DNA of 60,594 nt. Source: Furfurilactobacillus milii (GTDB lineage: Bacteria; Bacillota; Bacilli; Lactobacillales; Lactobacillaceae). The notes below the pieces were generated by a model. The model made no database searches. It was not told the DNA's origin and saw only the letters and a list, made by a program, of their open reading frames with translations. The stretch is taken from positions 1 through 60,594 of the forward strand of contig NZ_WEZT01000019.1 of the NCBI RefSeq assembly GCF_009863985.1, read 5' to 3'. Shown here in pieces: positions 1 to 7,683 of the stretch (position 1 is its first letter; each line of letters begins with the position of its first letter). Both the position numbers and the translations under genes were made by a program.

Positions 1-97
1 TTAATCAGAGACCACTTAAAATACTTGACTGGCAAACACCTTATCAGATCATGCTGACAAATTTGTCCAAAAATTCGGATTAAATTTGCAATCTACC
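1..97 (+). mobile_element. IS30-family element, 3' end (transposase C-terminus and right terminal repeat)
   Basis: Frame 3 from position 3 reads NQRPLKILDWQTPYQ and on to a stop at 81-83. This is the typical C-terminal end of IS30-family transposases (N-x-R-P-x-K-x-L-x-W-x-T-P-x). The terminal repeat follows and ends in CAATCTACC at 97. The same tail, with a few substitutions, recurs at 20655-20754, where the outer boundary is fixed by a target duplication. Whether the element is complete to the left of the window cannot be seen. Confidence 0.85.
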
Positions 98-1195
98 AAT
101 TATCTTCATGAATCACTTACTTTATCAGGACTGGTGTTATTGGGGATGTCCTTGATGATGATCGTCGGTGACTCAGTTGGTGGCTATTTATTCGATCATT
201 GGAAACCATATCAAACGGGGGTATTGTCAGCAGCTTTGGCTACTCTAGCTGTAGTCGCCTTGATATTCTGGCATGGTTGGCCGGTATATGGCATTTTGTT
301 GCTAGTTGTCGGGTTTGGCGACGGTGTCAACATGACCATTTTGAATTCTCTGGCAACATGGATGAAATCTACCTCGACACGGCATGTGTTTAACATGCTT
401 TACGTGTCGATGAATATCGGGGTCGTGATTGGAACGTTGATTGTCGGCTATGCCATTAAATTTGGGATTACGACGGTTTTCATTATTGCGGCTGTTTGTT
501 ATGCGGCGCTAACGCTCGTCGTGGCTTTACACTTTAATGTTAAACCGCAAACACAAACGAACAGGTCAACGGCACAATCTAAGAATCCTAAGACCAATGG
601 TACGCCAAAGCGCTCACGGCCAACTGTTTTGATCACGTTGATTTTAGTATTATTGCTGGCGATTAACCTGGCGTACTCACAATGGGAGAGTGTGATTTCG
701 GTTCACATGACCAATTTAGGCATTCCCGTGCTGAATTATAGCCTGTTGTGGACTTTGAACGGTGTCATTATCGTGTTGTTACAACCAGTAATTACGCGCT
801 GGAGTGAGCGATTTAAGATTGAAAACGTCATTGTTGTTGGGATCACACTATTTGCAGCGTCATTCTTTATGTTGATTTTTGCCAGGACCTACGCGATGTT
901 TGTGATTACTATGATCGTGCTTACGTTTGGTGAAATGATTGGTCATCCGGCCTTGCCGGCTTGGATTGCAGTTAAAGCGCCAGCTAGTGAAGCTGGTCGT
1001 TATCAGGGCTTTGCCAACATGGCGATTGCGTTTGGCCGAGCCTTGGGTCCGCTATTTGGTGGCTTTATGCTAGATTATGCAACATTCCCCGTTTTATTCA
1101 TGGCGGTTGGTGGTGTGCAGATGATTGCGTTGGTTGCCGTTTATTGGCGCGCACACTCAGAACGGGTCAAACAACAAGCTAAAATTTCGAAATAA
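86..1195 (+). pseudogene. MFS transporter, 5'-truncated by IS30 insertion
   Basis: This is the remaining part of a major facilitator superfamily exporter, about 11 transmembrane helices. The frame is open from a TTG at 86, but that codon lies inside the IS30 terminal repeat, so host coding sequence only begins at 98. The usual N-terminal segment with the first helix is absent. The first visible helix (LSGLVLLGMSLMMIVGDSVGG) runs straight into a motif-A-like loop (GYLFDHWKP). A charged cytoplasmic linker near residues 150-175 separates the two six-helix halves. No Shine-Dalgarno sequence precedes the TTG, so the truncated frame is probably not made, although an outward IS promoter could transcribe it. 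The substrate is unknown. Confidence 0.75.
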
Positions 1196-1209
1196 TGATT
1201 CGTTAAATG

Positions 1210-1266
1210 AAAAATATCCTGAACAATGGGCACGTTCGCAAGTGCCGCATTGTTCAGGATATTTTT
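1210..1266. terminator. Bidirectional intrinsic terminator
   Basis: A 19-bp inverted repeat (AAAAATATCCTGAACAATG and its complement) has an A-tract on one side and a T-tract on the other. A second small hairpin (GGCAC/GTGCC) sits in the loop. It lies between the convergent MFS remnant and nrdI and can end transcription from both sides. Confidence 0.85.
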
Positions 1267-1732
1267 ATTTGGCCGCTTGAATGGCCGTTTTAACGATTAA
1301 ATCATAAATGCGAGCGACATCGCGAGTCGTTCCGCGCAACTCATAATCGGCTAAAAATGGGAAGCCATATTTGTCGGCATAGCGACGGGCTGTTAAACAA
1401 TATTGTTCGTTGAAATTACGGTTACCGGAACCAATCACGCCTAAACATTGTTTGCGGTTATCATGATAGGCAATGTATTCACCAAGGACATTTGTCATTA
1501 GCTCTTTAACACCATTGTCGATGCCATTGCCGCCGTCTAGATAGGTCGGAACAAACGCAAAGTAGGGCTCTGTTTCATCGATAAAATCTGATTGTTCAGA
1601 GATTTCTTCAACCTTCAGTGTGGGTTGGTCAGCATTTTCTTCATGTTGTTTGTCAGCATATTCAGCAAGGTGGCTGACGAAACTGCGGGTGTTTCCTTCA
1701 ATAGATATGTAGCGAATGTTTAATGGCGTCAT
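1265..1732 (-). CDS. nrdI: NrdI-like flavodoxin, ribonucleotide reductase activator
   Basis: A 155-residue flavodoxin-like protein. The N-terminal strand ends in a phosphate-binding loop (SIEGNTRSF, residues 10-18). The C-terminal half carries the NrdI signature GVIGSGNRNFNEQYCLTA near residues 98-115. NrdI is the FMN protein that supplies oxidant to assemble the dimanganese-tyrosyl cofactor of class Ib ribonucleotide reductase (NrdF). Here it stands alone; no nrdE, nrdF or nrdH is in the window. It has its own start with a GAGG-like ribosome site (CTCCTC on the plus strand at about 1741-1746). Family assignment is firm; the reductase partner is inferred. Confidence 0.85.
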   Translation of the reverse strand: MTPLNIRYISIEGNTRSFVSHLAEYADKQHEENADQPTLKVEEISEQSDFIDETEPYFAFVPTYLDGGNGIDNGVKELMTNVLGEYIAYHDNRKQCLGVIGSGNRNFNEQYCLTARRYADKYGFPFLADYELRGTTRDVARIYDLIVKTAIQAAK

Positions 1733-1868
1733 ACATATGAACTCCTCATTTTTGATTTAAGTTGAGTGTACAGCAAGGATTTTTTTGAAACCAGTCTTGA
1801 CGATTCGCAATCTAGCTTCCAGACGCATCATGAACAGGCGTAAAATGGTGTTAACGGAGGAATTGTTA

Positions 1869-2705
1869 ATGACACATTATTTAATTGTTACAGATATTGA
1901 TGGCACGTTAATTCCGAAGAGCCAAATTGTGTCCCCCCTGACGAAGGCAGTGTTTGCCAAACTTCGTGCGGATGGTCACGAAACATATATTGCTAGTGGA
2001 CGATTGCTCGCATTGGCGCAGTCAATTGGGAATCAATTAAGTCCTGATATGAACATCATCTGTTCCAATGGGGCGGTGATTGCGCAAGGTGAGCAGATTC
2101 ATCAAACGCTGCTTGGCATGGATGCCACCATTGCTGCGTATGAAATTTGTGAGCGCTACGGACTAACACTCCGTTTGTTCAACTTGAAGGATACTTTTCA
2201 TACGTCTACTGAACACGAGGCGATTGAGCATATGCGATTCTTACGCCGCGGCGTTGACACCGGTACGATTTACTTGAAAGATATCGACGATGTAAAAACG
2301 ATCGCGGATACGATTACAAATGGCCTGGCAGTGTCACATGACGGCGACAAGTTAGCTTTAGCGCGTCAAGCGTTTGCCGAGACTGGTTTATTCTCATTGT
2401 CAGCATCAAATCCGTGGAACATCGAGTTAATTCCCAAGGGTATCAGTAAGGCAACTGCGCTTAGGTCAGTACAACAACAGCTACATATCGATGCCGCGCA
2501 TACTATTGTGTTCGGTAACGGACTCAATGATGCGCCAATGTTCAGCGAGGCGCAGACCAGCGTCGCGATGGCTGATTCTCCACAGGCAGTGATTGACCAA
2601 GCGGCGACAACAACCGTTCCGGTGGACGAAGATGGCGTGCCAAAGTTTTTGATGAAGATGTTTGGTATCACTGCGTTAGACTTGGCGGAGGTTCAGATAA
2701 AATGA
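1869..2705 (+). CDS. HAD-superfamily phosphatase, Cof type
   Basis: A 278-residue haloacid dehalogenase hydrolase of the Cof/YidA type, likely a sugar-phosphate or nucleotide-phosphate phosphatase. Motif I is TDIDGTL (Asp nucleophile, residues 8-14), motif II is the Ser of YIASGR, motif III is the Lys near GISKATAL, and motif IV is FGNGLNDAPM. The cap lies between motifs II and III (C2 type). The ATG at 1869 is preferred because GGAGG precedes it at 1857; the frame is open 28 codons further upstream without a ribosome site. Its stop overlaps the next start by 4 bp, implying translational coupling. The substrate is not predictable. Confidence 0.85.
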   Translation: MTHYLIVTDIDGTLIPKSQIVSPLTKAVFAKLRADGHETYIASGRLLALAQSIGNQLSPDMNIICSNGAVIAQGEQIHQTLLGMDATIAAYEICERYGLTLRLFNLKDTFHTSTEHEAIEHMRFLRRGVDTGTIYLKDIDDVKTIADTITNGLAVSHDGDKLALARQAFAETGLFSLSASNPWNIELIPKGISKATALRSVQQQLHIDAAHTIVFGNGLNDAPMFSEAQTSVAMADSPQAVIDQAATTTVPVDEDGVPKFLMKMFGITALDLAEVQIK

Positions 2706-3226
2706 GATCTGTAATCTTGTACATTGCTACTAGTCTTGATGGGCGTCTAGCTGATGCCAACGGGGAACTAGACTGGTTAACCAATACGGCTGTTGATGGG
2801 GATGCCGGTTATGATCGTTTGATGGGCGAAATTGACACCTTAATCATGGGTCGTACAACATACGATTACGTAATTAACCACACTGATGTCTATCCATACG
2901 AGGGCCTAACCAGTATTGTTCTCACACATCACGAGATTTCCGCGACCGATGGCGTTCAAACTTATCATGGCGATGTAGTCACACTTGTGCGACAGTTACG
3001 CCAAAAATCTGGAAAAGCGATCTGGATCGTCGGTGGTGGAAAAATTGTTGGTGATTTAATTCAGGCGGAACTCATCGACGAGTTAAGATTGTTTGTTGCA
3101 CCTACGTTTATTGGTGCCGGACCACAATTATGGCAGTCTGGAGCGCAACAAAAGGCATTTGAATTAATGGACGTGTCACGTGCTGGGCAGTTGGCTGAAC
3201 TAGACTATAGCGTAAAACGAAACTGA
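2702..3226 (+). CDS. Dihydrofolate reductase-family protein (RibD C-terminal fold)
   Basis: A 174-residue protein of the RibD C-terminal/DHFR-like family (as in YwjB/YyaP). It starts MRSVILYIATSLDGRLAD, the family hallmark, has the NADPH-binding stretch IWIVGGGKIV near residues 108-117, and ends with the usual EL-RLFVAPTFIG segment. Such proteins are NAD(P)H-dependent oxidoreductases of mostly unknown substrate. The ATG overlaps the HAD stop (ATGA), so the two form an operon that ends at the hairpin at 3226-3275. True folate or riboflavin function should not be assumed. Confidence 0.8.
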   Translation: MRSVILYIATSLDGRLADANGELDWLTNTAVDGDAGYDRLMGEIDTLIMGRTTYDYVINHTDVYPYEGLTSIVLTHHEISATDGVQTYHGDVVTLVRQLRQKSGKAIWIVGGGKIVGDLIQAELIDELRLFVAPTFIGAGPQLWQSGAQQKAFELMDVSRAGQLAELDYSVKRN

Positions 3227-3275
3227 AAAGGCTCATCATTCTTCCGTTTTCGGAGGAGTGATGAACCTTTTTTTA
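3226..3275. terminator. Bidirectional intrinsic terminator
   Basis: An inverted repeat (AAAAGGCTCATCATTC...TCCG, TTTT loop, CGGA... and complement) is followed by seven T on the plus strand and has A-rich sequence on the other side. It separates the convergent HAD/reductase operon and the CNNM/CorC gene. Confidence 0.85.
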
Positions 3276-3281
3276 AAACAA

Positions 3282-4676
3282 TTATTTTTCTTCGCTTACA
3301 GGGGCCTCAGAGTCGCTGTTTTCTTCGGTATCTTCAACTGGTTTGCGAATTACTTCAAACCAATTGATATAGGCGTTCTCGTAATCAAGAGCAGTAAATT
3401 GGAAGTCACCAATTTGATAACTGTCGCCAGCTTTGATATCTGGGTCTGCTTCAATGATGTAACCTGTCAGCGTAACCACTTCGGACTCTTCAAACTTCTT
3501 GATGTCCGTTTGGAAATAACGTTCAAAGTCATATAACGTCATTTTCCCAGAAACATGGTAAGAACCGTCATCTTGCTTGAAGATATATTCGTCAGAGACA
3601 TCGTCAATTTCGTCATGAACAGTGCCAAATAGTTCTTCGTAGATATCCTTATCCGTAACGATCCCAGAAGTACCACCATATTCATCAACAACCACAACGA
3701 TTGGCGTTTGTTTGTTGATCATTTGTTTCAGCACATCTTGAATTGGCATGGTTTCAGGCACCGTGATAATGTTCCGTAGCACCTTCGCAACACTGATGGA
3801 ATCGTCAACCTGACTTTGACGGATCAAGTCGTAGTTAAAGACGTAACCTAAAATCTTATCCTTGTCACCATCAGCGACAACGGGGAGGCGACTGAATTGC
3901 TCAGTCAAGTAAACCTGCAGAGCGTCCTTAACGGTGTCAGTAACATCAACGACCTCCAACTGCGTACGGTCGATCATGATGTCACGAGCGACCTTGTCGT
4001 TCATTTCAAACGCCCGCTGCATGAACACGTAATCTTCCTGATCTAGTTCACCACCGGAGACGGCGTTTCGTGACAAATTCAGGATTTCAGCCTGACTGAA
4101 AGCTTCATCACTTTCAGAGGCAGGTTTCATCCCAAGCATTTTCACGATCCCGTTTGCCGAAGTATTCAATAGCCAAACGAATGGGTAGAAGGCCACGTGG
4201 AAGTAACGTAATGGTGTAACAACCAACATCAAGACTTGGAATGGTCGGTCGATTGCGATGTTCTTTGGTACGATTTCGGTAATAACCACTTCAAAGTACG
4301 TCAGTAAAATAATCCCAACAACAGAACCGATAGCATGTGCCAAGGTTGTGTTGAAATTGAGGTTAACGATACCAAACAGGTCAACCAACATCGTTGTTAC
4401 TGTTTCTTCACCAATCCAACCAAGGATGATCCCACACAGTGTGGTCCCAACCTGTGTTGTTGATAAATATTCATTTAGGTTGTGGACCATTCTGGTAGCC
4501 ACATCGATCTTCTTTGATTTCTTATCGCGTTTGTCCTGTTCTTCTTCCAGAACACTTGGCCGCGTTTGCACCAACGCAAATTCAGCCGCCACGAAAAAGG
4601 TAGCAAATACAAAAGTAATTAGCATAATGACTAAGTTGCTAATTATTTCACCACTATCCAACGGAATATTCCCCAT
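3282..4676 (-). CDS. CNNM/CorC-family membrane protein (HlyC/CorC, magnesium or cation homeostasis)
   Basis: About 464 residues. An N-terminal CNNM (DUF21) domain of four membrane segments (residues about 10-190, with VAAEFALVQTRPSVLEE) is followed by a CBS pair (about 205-330, with MIDRTQLEVVD and FSRLPVV) and a C-terminal CorC/HlyC domain (about 345-445). The family is linked to Mg2+ or Co2+ efflux; older 'hemolysin' names are misleading. The ATG at 4676 is chosen; a TTG at 4688 in frame is the alternative. Neither has a clear ribosome site. A promoter candidate lies only about 20 bases upstream, so the leader would be very short. Confidence 0.8.
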   Translation of the reverse strand: MGNIPLDSGEIISNLVIMLITFVFATFFVAAEFALVQTRPSVLEEEQDKRDKKSKKIDVATRMVHNLNEYLSTTQVGTTLCGIILGWIGEETVTTMLVDLFGIVNLNFNTTLAHAIGSVVGIILLTYFEVVITEIVPKNIAIDRPFQVLMLVVTPLRYFHVAFYPFVWLLNTSANGIVKMLGMKPASESDEAFSQAEILNLSRNAVSGGELDQEDYVFMQRAFEMNDKVARDIMIDRTQLEVVDVTDTVKDALQVYLTEQFSRLPVVADGDKDKILGYVFNYDLIRQSQVDDSISVAKVLRNIITVPETMPIQDVLKQMINKQTPIVVVVDEYGGTSGIVTDKDIYEELFGTVHDEIDDVSDEYIFKQDDGSYHVSGKMTLYDFERYFQTDIKKFEESEVVTLTGYIIEADPDIKAGDSYQIGDFQFTALDYENAYINWFEVIRKPVEDTEENSDSEAPVSEEK

Positions 4677-4698
4677 TTCTTGTTTCAAAAGTCTGCCA

Positions 4699-4726
4699 CA
4701 ATTATAACGCGCCAGCTATAGAGAAC
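4699..4726 (-). promoter_or_regulatory. Putative promoter of the CNNM/CorC gene
   Basis: On the minus strand TTGTTC is followed after 16 bases by a perfect TATAAT. The predicted start would leave a 5' leader of less than 20 nucleotides before the TTG/ATG starts, which fits the absence of a Shine-Dalgarno sequence. Confidence 0.5.
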
Positions 4727-4824
4727 AAAACACTTTACGCGCTTATTCGTAAATAAGTAACGATTAAGTTGTCGTTATTGACCTTAAACACTGTGCTAAT
4801 ACGTTTTATCTTCCGTATAGTTGT

Positions 4825-5013
4825 GCTTGCGCTTACGGTTGTCAACATTGCAACACCGTCGTGGGACCGGTTCGAGCCTGCAAACCATAGTCTCTCACCT
4901 CGTCATGAAGCCTCTAAAACCGAGTCTTCATGACCGTCCGTTCTGTAAATCCGTAAAATCGCGGATTAACAGAACCTTCATGACTTGGTTTCAATGCTGA
5001 CGCCCTCCAGCTC
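4825..5013 (+). repeat. Element R copy 1 (dispersed structured repeat)
   Basis: One of seven copies of an intergenic element with conserved boxes and variable but self-complementary stems. P1 is formed by GGTTGTCAACATTGCAAC (4837) and its near-complement GTTTCAATGCTGACGCC (4988). The conserved box GTGGGACCGGTTCGAGCC follows P1. P3 is TCATGAAG...CTTCATGA. P4 is TGT-A-AATCCG...CGGATT-A-ACA with an A/A mismatch. No open frame is plausible. It lies upstream of the CNNM/CorC gene, on the opposite strand. Confidence 0.75.
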
Positions 5014-5091
5014 ATATAACAGAATAGATGAACGACATTTATGTGATTAGACTTTTATCTGAATGTTGGAAGAAACCAGCTATTACATAGT

Positions 5092-5262
5092 GGAAGCAAA
5101 TAGAGACAGAGTTTCGTGAAGGCACCACTTAGCGGCAAGGGTTGAGCCGCTTAGTGAGTGCGGGACGAGCTTGAAGACAGGGTTAGGCTTCAAGTCGAGG
5201 TCGAAGACCGTGTCTTTCAGGCTGAGACCGGTCCCATGAAACGGCGTCTCTATTTGCCGGAA
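5092..5262 (-). repeat. Element R copy 2
   Basis: Opposite orientation to copy 1, 78 bp away. Read on the minus strand, P1 is GGCAAATAGAGAC paired with GTCTCTATTTGCTTCC, wholly different in sequence from copy 1 but equally complementary. The box ATGGGACCGGTCTCAGCC, the P3 stem CTTGAAG...CTTCAAG, and the P4 stem CACT-A-AGCGG...CCGCT-A-AGTG (again with A/A mismatch) are present in the same order. Confidence 0.75.
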
Positions 5263-5375
5263 CGATGAGCACATTAACCAGCTACTAATAAGGTCAGCAG
5301 AAAAGAGTGGATTCGCTTACCATTTAAAATCCACAGTGCTATGCTGGATTTATAAATAAAGAGGAGATGCTGATG

Positions 5376-5738
5376 ATGGCAGACGAGAACGGACAATATA
5401 ATGATGCCAACATTGAATATGACGATGCCGACGTTAAGAAAGCCCTAGATATTATTGCAGACAAGGGCTTTATTTCAGTAAAGGACTTTCCGAAATTAGA
5501 CGATCGGGATTGGGCGCATGGCTTCTCGACTAAGATTATCGCAGCTTCAGAAGACCGTAACTCAGACCCATATATTTACTTTGAACAATTTGATTACGAT
5601 GATTCATCCATTCATTCCGCAATTTGGGATATGGATCAAATCAAGACGCGTGAAGACGCATTACTTGTTTTGGGTAAAGAATTGGGTGTAAATGAGTTGA
5701 AGCCAAACGGTGGTTTGGTTGAAGATGAAACCTACTAA
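5376..5738 (+). CDS. Conserved small acidic protein, unknown function
   Basis: About 120 residues, strongly acidic, with no signal peptide or membrane segment, hence probably cytosolic. I do not recognise a named family. Visible features are an N-terminal acidic stretch, a helical segment with KKALDIIADKGFISVKDF near the start, and a C-terminal KELGVNELKPNGG. The ribosome site GAGGAG (5361-5366) lies 6 bases before the ATG at 5373 and 9 before the ATG at 5376; an ATG at 5367 is too close. It is a single gene flanked by R copies 1/2 on the left and 3 on the right, ended by the hairpin at 5755-5789. Confidence 0.7.
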   Translation: MADENGQYNDANIEYDDADVKKALDIIADKGFISVKDFPKLDDRDWAHGFSTKIIAASEDRNSDPYIYFEQFDYDDSSIHSAIWDMDQIKTREDALLVLGKELGVNELKPNGGLVEDETY

Positions 5739-5754
5739 ACAGTATAGACAGTAA

Positions 5755-5792
5755 GGCCGCGAATTCATAAAAAGTTCGCGGTCTTTTATTGT
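5755..5792 (+). terminator. Intrinsic terminator
   Basis: GGCCGCGAA and TTCGCGGTC form a stem around an A-rich loop and are followed by TTTTATT. It lies 17 bases after the stop of the small acidic protein gene. Confidence 0.8.
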
Positions 5793-5839
5793 TTCAAAAT
5801 TTGTTAGCAAGACACAACATTACAGTGAAAACCGCTGTG

Positions 5840-6030
5840 TAGCCGAGTGGAGCAGACTGGAAACAGAGTCCCATGTCGACACTACTTAATGGGCGTACTT
5901 TGACCATTTAGTAGTGTGGAACGAGTTCTGAGACGGGCCGTGGCTCAGAATCGAGGTTGAAGACTCCGGCTCTTCGGAGGCTGAAACGGTTCCTCATGGG
6001 ACGGCGTTTTCAGTCTGCAAAACGCAACCG
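5840..6030 (-). repeat. Element R copy 3
   Basis: Minus-strand copy. P1 is GCAGACTGAAAAC paired with GTTTCCAGTCTGC. The box is degenerate (ATGAGGAACCGTTTCAGCC). P2 is CTCCG...CGGAG, P3 is TTCTGAG...CTCAGAA, and P4 is ACTACT-A-AATGG...CCATT-A-AGTAGT with the A/A mismatch. It lies between the small acidic protein and hsp20, antisense to both. Confidence 0.75.
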
Positions 6031-6095
6031 CATCAAGCAATTGAACTAGTTCGTACACACAGCCTGCAATAATTTGAAATAATGAGTCAAATCAC

Positions 6096-6127
6096 TTGAA
6101 TGCTTGACCAATACTGACTATTATAAT
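6096..6127 (+). promoter_or_regulatory. hsp20 promoter region with CtsR-like box
   Basis: A perfect TATAAT lies at 6122-6127, 52 bases before the start codon. Just upstream, the minus strand of 6103-6119 reads AGTCAGT-ATT-GGTCAAG. This resembles the CtsR direct repeat (RGTCAAA-NAN-RGTCAAA) in five of seven and six of seven positions. CtsR represses heat-shock genes in Firmicutes. The -35 is unclear. No CIRCE repeat is present. Confidence 0.5.
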
Positions 6128-6178
6128 CCGTGTAGATGGGAGTAACCATTTAAGACTAAAAAGAAGGAGACTTTTGAT

Positions 6179-6604
6179 ATGCGTTACGATTTAAGAAATG
6201 ATGATTTTAACGACCCTCAGGACGACTTTTTCTTTGGTTTCCCACGCAACATGTTTGACATGACACGTCACGGTGGCTCAATGCGTGCCGATGTGGTTGA
6301 ACATGACAAGGATTTCGAAGTAAGTGCCGAGTTGCCTGGCTTTAAAAAAGATGGCATTAAGTTGCAGTACAACAATGATACGTTGACCATTCAAGCTGAA
6401 CATGAAAACAACCGTGATGACAAAGATGATGATGGGCGTGTTCTTCGCCATGAACGTAGTTACAGTAATGTAAATCGTTCGTTCTATTTGCCAAACGTTG
6501 ATCGTGATAACATTGAAGCACATTACGATGGCGGTGTATTGACCATCAAGTTGCCTAAGACGGGTGCCAATGAAGAACGTAATCACGATATTGAAATTAA
6601 CTAG
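6179..6604 (+). CDS. hsp20: Small heat shock protein, Hsp20/alpha-crystallin family
   Basis: A 141-residue ATP-independent holdase chaperone that binds unfolding proteins. A short N-terminal arm rich in Phe, Asn and Asp (residues 1-35) is followed by the alpha-crystallin domain (about 36-130), with VSAELPGFKKDGIKLQ and the closing GGVLTIKLPK. The C-terminal extension ends in an I-x-I motif (IEI, the usual oligomer contact). Length is normal for the family. GAAGGAG lies 8 bases before the ATG. The CtsR-like box upstream suggests heat-stress control. Confidence 0.95.
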   Translation: MRYDLRNDDFNDPQDDFFFGFPRNMFDMTRHGGSMRADVVEHDKDFEVSAELPGFKKDGIKLQYNNDTLTIQAEHENNRDDKDDDGRVLRHERSYSNVNRSFYLPNVDRDNIEAHYDGGVLTIKLPKTGANEERNHDIEIN

Positions 6605-6635
6605 TTTAAACAAGCTTTCTGGGTAATGATTTATC

Positions 6636-6683
6636 AGATGGTTTTACCAGCACATTTCCTGCTGATAAAACCATCTTTTTTCG
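6636..6683 (+). terminator. Intrinsic terminator after hsp20
   Basis: AGATGGTTTTA and TAAAACCATCT plus an inner CCAGC/GCTG pairing form a long stem, followed by six T. Confidence 0.85.
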
Positions 6684-6729
6684 TTTCAAACGGACTTTTT
6701 TGCGTATGTTTAACTAGGGCTAATCAAAG

Positions 6730-6755
6730 ACCTGCGTCAAAACCTGCGCTATAAT
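6730..6755 (+). promoter_or_regulatory. Promoter with direct repeat ahead of the ANT(6)-like gene
   Basis: TATAAT at 6750-6755 is preceded by two copies of ACCTGCG (6730-6736 and 6742-6748) 12 bases apart. The repeats occupy the spacer and would suit a regulator binding on one face of the helix. No -35 match is convincing. Confidence 0.4.
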
Positions 6756-6801
6756 TGCTCATAAGAGTAACCGTGAGTTTGGGGTTGTTAGGAGGAACAT
6801 C

Positions 6802-7674
6802 ATGACACAGCGTAGTGCACAAAAAATGATGACATTGATTCAGTCCGTTGCCGAGAAGGACGATAATATTCGGGCGATTGGCATGGAGGGTTCACGTAAC
6901 AATCCGGCGGCCCACCAGGATCAGTTTGCAGACTTTGATATTACTTATTTTGTAAAGGACCCGACACCGTTTCGGCAAAATGATGACTGGCTAAATGTGT
7001 TTGGCGAGCGATTGATGATGCAAAAGCCAACGGGTGCACTGTTTAGTGGCACAATGCAGCCATGGTACCCATATTTAATGCAGTTTACGGATGGAAATCG
7101 GCTGGATCTTAAGATTGCCTGCGTGGGTGATATGGATGCCTATTTAGCGGCGGAACACTTAAACACGGTGATTTTTGACAAGGATCATCCGGTTCAGGCG
7201 CAACCTGAGACTTCTGACTGGGATTTTCACATTGCTCAGCCGACGGAAGAGGATTATCAAGATTGTGTAAATGAGTTTTTCTGGGTCAGCCTGTACGTCA
7301 TGAAGGGACTCAAACGTGGTGAGCTGTTGTATGCCAACCAATATATGGAAACGCCAGTCCGTGCAGAACTCTTAAAAATGTTGGAGTGGTCAGTGGGCGT
7401 TAACACTAACTTTCAGATCAGTGTTGGTAAGAATGACAGTCGACTAAAGGATAAATTACCGACAGAGGACTACGATAAGCTGATTGAAACGTATCGTTTG
7501 GATAGCGCGGCGGCAACGTGGCACTCGTTGCAAACTGCCAGTCAACTGTTTATCGAAACGGCGCGAATTGTTGCGGATCAACTTGGTTTTGACTTTCCTG
7601 AGTATCCTGCTCATGTTATTGCTTATGAAGAGAAAGTTATGGGCGAATCATCTGCTGTTCAGCCGCAAAAGTAG
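6802..7674 (+). CDS. ANT(6)/AadK-like aminoglycoside 6-adenylyltransferase homologue
   Basis: A 290-residue nucleotidyltransferase. The opening resembles streptomycin 6-adenylyltransferases: IRAIGMEGSRNNP (residues about 24-36, Gly-Ser nucleotide-binding element) followed by the metal-binding D-x-D (FADFDITYFV, about 43-52). The full adenylyltransferase domain and the helical C-terminal domain seem present. Chromosomal AadK-type proteins occur in many Bacilli; whether this one modifies streptomycin is inference. GGAGGA precedes the ATG by 6 bases. The next gene (ltrA) starts 9 bases after its stop, so they form an operon. No mobile element flanks it. Confidence 0.8.
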   Translation: MTQRSAQKMMTLIQSVAEKDDNIRAIGMEGSRNNPAAHQDQFADFDITYFVKDPTPFRQNDDWLNVFGERLMMQKPTGALFSGTMQPWYPYLMQFTDGNRLDLKIACVGDMDAYLAAEHLNTVIFDKDHPVQAQPETSDWDFHIAQPTEEDYQDCVNEFFWVSLYVMKGLKRGELLYANQYMETPVRAELLKMLEWSVGVNTNFQISVGKNDSRLKDKLPTEDYDKLIETYRLDSAAATWHSLQTASQLFIETARIVADQLGFDFPEYPAHVIAYEEKVMGESSAVQPQK

Positions 7675-7683
7675 GTGTAGTTC

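Noticed and set aside
4258-4707. Plus-strand frame opposite the CNNM/CorC gene
   Set aside because: Codon shadow of conserved minus-strand coding; Ser/Thr/Ile-rich with no family similarity.
4870-4890. tRNA T-arm-like GGTTCGAGCC in element R
   Set aside because: No acceptor stem, D-arm or anticodon arm around it, and the flanking pairs change between copies in a different way from a tRNA.
5083-5274. 63-codon minus-strand frame in R copy 2
   Set aside because: Explained entirely by the structured repeat; not present in other copies.
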